Source of the DNA: Bacteriovoracaceae bacterium
GTDB lineage: Bacteria; Bdellovibrionota; Bacteriovoracia; Bacteriovoracales; Bacteriovoracaceae
Assembly: GCA_018649885.1 (NCBI GenBank)
Contig: JABIHA010000105.1
Location: 1-53,251, forward strand
Direction: 5' to 3'
DNA: 53,251 nt
The notes below the pieces were generated by a model that did no database searches, had not been told where the DNA came from, and saw nothing but the letters and a program-made list of their open reading frames with translations. Below, piece after piece: positions 50,804 through 53,251 of the stretch. Every line of letters begins with the position of its first letter. Position 1 is the stretch's first letter. Made by a program: the position numbers and the translations under genes.

Positions 50804-52528
50804 ATGGAAAAGTTAACACTAAGTTCAAATCAACTAACGCAAAATATTGAAAATCTTCAAAACCATCTGAATGAGATAAAAGTGGAGGGTGCTTATATCT
50901 CGAGCTTTGATGCCTACTTGAGTGAATACGTCCCAAGACAAGAGTGCCATAGATACTATGTGACGGGCTTCACTGGCTCCATGGCCGAAGTATTTGTACC
51001 AGCAAATGGGAGAGTTCAGCTATTTGTTGATGGTCGCTATTACGAGCAAGCAGAAAGAGAAGTTGATCCAAAACTAGTGGAAATTAATAAGTGCGGGCTA
51101 GGTTTAAATGAGTTTCTCTTTAAATATATAAAAGACCATGAGATCACCTCAATTGCCTATGAGGCATCTAGAACTCCTATCTCTACTTTAAAGACAATGG
51201 AGCAGACCCTAGATGCAAAGGCCATGGATGAAGCTAAATTATCAAAGCTTCTCAGTTATCAAACTTTTAGGGCTGATGGTGAATTGTATTGTGCCAAAAG
51301 ACCTGATAGCGAATCGACTCATTTGAAGCTTGAAAGAGTTATCAAAAATGAGCATGAAGCCATTTTTGTTTCAGCACTTGATTCAATCTCTTGGCTTAGC
51401 AATTTAAGATCAAATGGCATTCCAAATAGTTCCTTTTTTTTGGCCAAATCAATTGCCACCTCTCAGACATTATACCTATTTTTAAATACTGAAGTACCTT
51501 CTGACAAAATAGGCAGTGATAATATCAAAATTTTCAGTGAAGATTCATTTGAGGATGTATTAAAGAGTATTACTGCTGACGGAAAGATCGAGCGCATACT
51601 TTATGATGCTGAAAGAATAACTGCTAAAGACTACCATTCACTTTGCGGTGTTGTGAGCGAAGACAACCTGGATGAGTTTCCAGGAGGTCTATACACTTTC
51701 CAATCAAGAAAATTAGACTCAGAGCTTGCGGCCATTAGAGAAAGTTTTGATCTTGCTGACCTGGCTATTTTAAATTCCATAAAAACTATTAGGCAGAAAG
51801 TCAAAAGTGGACAGCAAGTTTCGGAAAGAGATCTCTATAACGAAACTAACTCTTCTTATAAAAACCTTGGGGCCCTTTCACAAAGCTTTACCACAATTGC
51901 TTCAACGGGAGTCAATTCAAGTGTGATTCACTATGGTGATGCCAGTGATAAGGTTTTTGTAGAAGATGGGGATTGGATGCTACTAGATAGCGGTGGTTAT
52001 TGGGAGTCTGGCTTTGCCACTGATACCACTAGAACTTTTATGGCAAATCCTGATGCCGAGCCTTCAACTGAACAAAAGAAAATCTATACCTTGGTTCTTA
52101 AGGGATATATTAATGCCTCAACGGCCATTGTAAAAGAAGGGACTATTGGCGCCGTCATCGATGGCCTTGCTCGCGCCCCGATTAATGAATATGGATATAA
52201 TTATGAGCACGGCACAGGTCACGGAGTTGGCATTAGTGTCCATGAAGAGGGTATCAAGTTTAGACCAAGTTCTAATACGCCTATTTACCCCGGCCAAGTA
52301 GTTTCCATTGAACCAGGGATTTATCTCCCAGGATTTGGTGGATGCCGATTTGAAAATATCATAGAAGTTGTGGCCCACCCCAAATTTCCAGGCTTTGTAT
52401 ATTTTGAATCCCTTGTTTATATTGGCCTTGATTTGGCCCTTATCGATGATAGCCTACTCAGCGAAAAGGAAAGGTTATGGGTAGAAAATTACCAGAAGAA
52501 ATGCGCTAAATTAAATCGAGTTTTTTAG
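50804..52528 (+). CDS. Aminopeptidase P family metallopeptidase (M24B)
   Basis: A 574-residue long-type Xaa-Pro aminopeptidase, removing N-terminal residues before Pro. N-terminal creatinase-like domains (DAYLSEYVPRQECHRYYVTG, VDGRYYEQA) are followed by the catalytic pita-bread fold. Five metal ligands are visible: Asp395 and Asp407 in LDSGGYWESGFATDTTRTF, His473 in HGTGHGVGISVHEEG, Glu503 in IEPGIYLPG and Glu517 in RFENIIEV. No signal peptide is present, so it is cytosolic. The ATG at 50804 follows AGAGGAAGG; the frame extends to 50753 but that lies within the terminator. It ends 4 bases into the antisense HNH gene's stop. Confidence 0.93.
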   Translation: MEKLTLSSNQLTQNIENLQNHLNEIKVEGAYISSFDAYLSEYVPRQECHRYYVTGFTGSMAEVFVPANGRVQLFVDGRYYEQAEREVDPKLVEINKCGLGLNEFLFKYIKDHEITSIAYEASRTPISTLKTMEQTLDAKAMDEAKLSKLLSYQTFRADGELYCAKRPDSESTHLKLERVIKNEHEAIFVSALDSISWLSNLRSNGIPNSSFFLAKSIATSQTLYLFLNTEVPSDKIGSDNIKIFSEDSFEDVLKSITADGKIERILYDAERITAKDYHSLCGVVSEDNLDEFPGGLYTFQSRKLDSELAAIRESFDLADLAILNSIKTIRQKVKSGQQVSERDLYNETNSSYKNLGALSQSFTTIASTGVNSSVIHYGDASDKVFVEDGDWMLLDSGGYWESGFATDTTRTFMANPDAEPSTEQKKIYTLVLKGYINASTAIVKEGTIGAVIDGLARAPINEYGYNYEHGTGHGVGISVHEEGIKFRPSSNTPIYPGQVVSIEPGIYLPGFGGCRFENIIEVVAHPKFPGFVYFESLVYIGLDLALIDDSLLSEKERLWVENYQKKCAKLNRVF

Positions 52529-53251
52529 GTTGAAATATTCTTCTCTTCACACACCCTTTCACCTTTTTGTTGGGTGATTTTTTCTAAAGGTTTTGGGCCA
52601 AAGTCTAAAACAAATTGCCTGGTATTGTGGTTCCTACATACAAGTCTTAAATTCTCCAATGTATTTTTCCCTCCCTTTGAATAGGGGATGATGTGGTGAT
52701 CAAACTCCAGATTTCTAGATTCAGCGCACCTTCCTCTGTGCATGCTAACATGCTCGCAGGTGTAGTTTGCTCTTTTTCGAATTTTTCTTTTTATGACTTG
52801 AGAAATATACCTAGACCTGACACTTTGTATTGGAGAAGGCCTTCGAATTGCTTTTAATTCACATTTTTTAACTTGTTTTAATTTATTTTCAAGGGCCACT
52901 TCAAGTAACTTGATCTGATCCTCCCCTGTGAGATCTTGCAGCTCATTTAAAAGTTTCAAGACTTTTTTAGAGACTTTTAATTTAGGGGGGCTCCACCCAG
53001 GGGGGAGCTCATGTTTAGAGGAGTGCGAAGGCCTTGACGGTGATGTAGACAAAATCTCTTTTATTTTTGATATGGGGACTCCCACAATCTTTGAAAAAAC
53101 TTCCTCTTTTTTTGCAACGGATTTGTCTGGCTGCTTTGTGAGATAATCACTGGCCACAACTGCAGCAGTGAGTGAGAGCTCTCCTTTTTGGATGGCCTTT
53201 TCAATTTGATCCGAGTTTGCCATTAACTTCATCGCAGTGACCCGGTAATAG
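52525..53251 (-). CDS. HNH endonuclease, 5' end beyond the right edge
   Basis: The C-terminal part has CEHVSMHRGRCAESRNLEFDHHIIP then YSKGGKNTLENLRLVCRNHN, an HNH nuclease core with Asp-His-His and paired Cys/His for zinc. A coiled segment (LLNELQDLTGEDQIKLLEVALE) and KGELSLTAAVVASD precede it. The longest ATG frame begins at 53232, but the frame is open for the remaining 18 bases (Y-Y-R-V-T-A before the Met). The relatives I know have an AYRRxxAxxL-like segment just before the E-x-x-I-x-x-GELSL motif, so the gene almost certainly continues beyond 53251 and the ATG is internal. DNA or RNA target unknown; such HNH genes occur in many copies in related genomes. Confidence 0.8.
   Translation of the reverse strand, partial: YYRVTAMKLMANSDQIEKAIQKGELSLTAAVVASDYLTKQPDKSVAKKEEVFSKIVGVPISKIKEILSTSPSRPSHSSKHELPPGWSPPKLKVSKKVLKLLNELQDLTGEDQIKLLEVALENKLKQVKKCELKAIRRPSPIQSVRSRYISQVIKRKIRKRANYTCEHVSMHRGRCAESRNLEFDHHIIPYSKGGKNTLENLRLVCRNHNTRQFVLDFGPKPLEKITQQKGERVCEEKNIST

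Overview
The window reads as ordinary chromosome from a low-GC, AT-rich Gram-negative bacterium with a very compact gene layout. A complete gspC-D-E-F-G-H-I-J-K-L-M-N type II secretion locus with a delta-type GspN and an actin-fold GspL, the many secreted or lipid-anchored metalloproteases, a type III glutamine synthetase, and the small Cys-containing lipoproteins together suggest the Bdellovibrionota (Bacteriovorax/Halobacteriovorax-like predators). That placement is inference from gene content; no rRNA or species marker lies in the window. I found no rRNA, tRNA, CRISPR array, insertion sequence or prophage.

Layout. 1-244: 5' part of a CrtI/RetSat-type FAD oxidoreductase running off the left edge. 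590-5077: a 1495-residue zincin-like lipoprotein. 5084-8282: three start/stop-coupled genes for exported proteins I cannot assign, behind a clear sigma-70-type promoter. 8421-8864: a DUF3015 protein divergent from a GMP reductase/IMP dehydrogenase family gene. 10055-12893: plsB-like acyltransferase, folE and an unassigned gene. 12990-14252: infC (with an ATT start) - rpmI - rplT, closed by a strong terminator. 14357-18766: a giant exported protein with 11 CARDB repeats. 19238-20359: ihfA and a MerR regulator. 20282-35409 (minus): the gspC-N locus with ispA at its end. 35574-40332: a VCBS/ASPIC lipoprotein, a HesB-like protein without the usual C-terminal cysteines, an M61 aminopeptidase, a phosphopantetheinyl transferase with a probable CTG start, and a 50-codon exported peptide. 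40511-46948: glnN-type glutamine synthetase, a small lipoprotein, a Nudix-metallo-beta-lactamase fusion overlapping a METTL25/RRNAD1-like methyltransferase, and murD. 47086-53251: exported proteins, a CARDB-tailed matrixin-like protease, an aminopeptidase P, and an HNH endonuclease cut by the right edge.

How it fits together. The secretion locus makes inner-membrane platform, pseudopilus and secretin but lacks the prepilin peptidase (gspO/pilD), which must lie elsewhere. Candidate cargo is encoded nearby: the CARDB giant, the CARDB-tailed protease and the orphan exported trio. This link is inference. Several genes were given starts that differ from the longest reading frame because the ribosome binding site or the family N-terminus demands it: infC ATT, the phosphopantetheinyl transferase CTG, TTG for gspE, gspJ and two exported proteins, GTG for gspF.

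The points most worth following are the degenerate HesB-like protein, the exported three-gene operon, the non-canonical starts, the Nudix-MBL/METTL25-like pair, the RNA leaders of rpmI and rplT, and the long inverted repeat at 266-313. I did not find a clearly recognisable new defence or mobile system.
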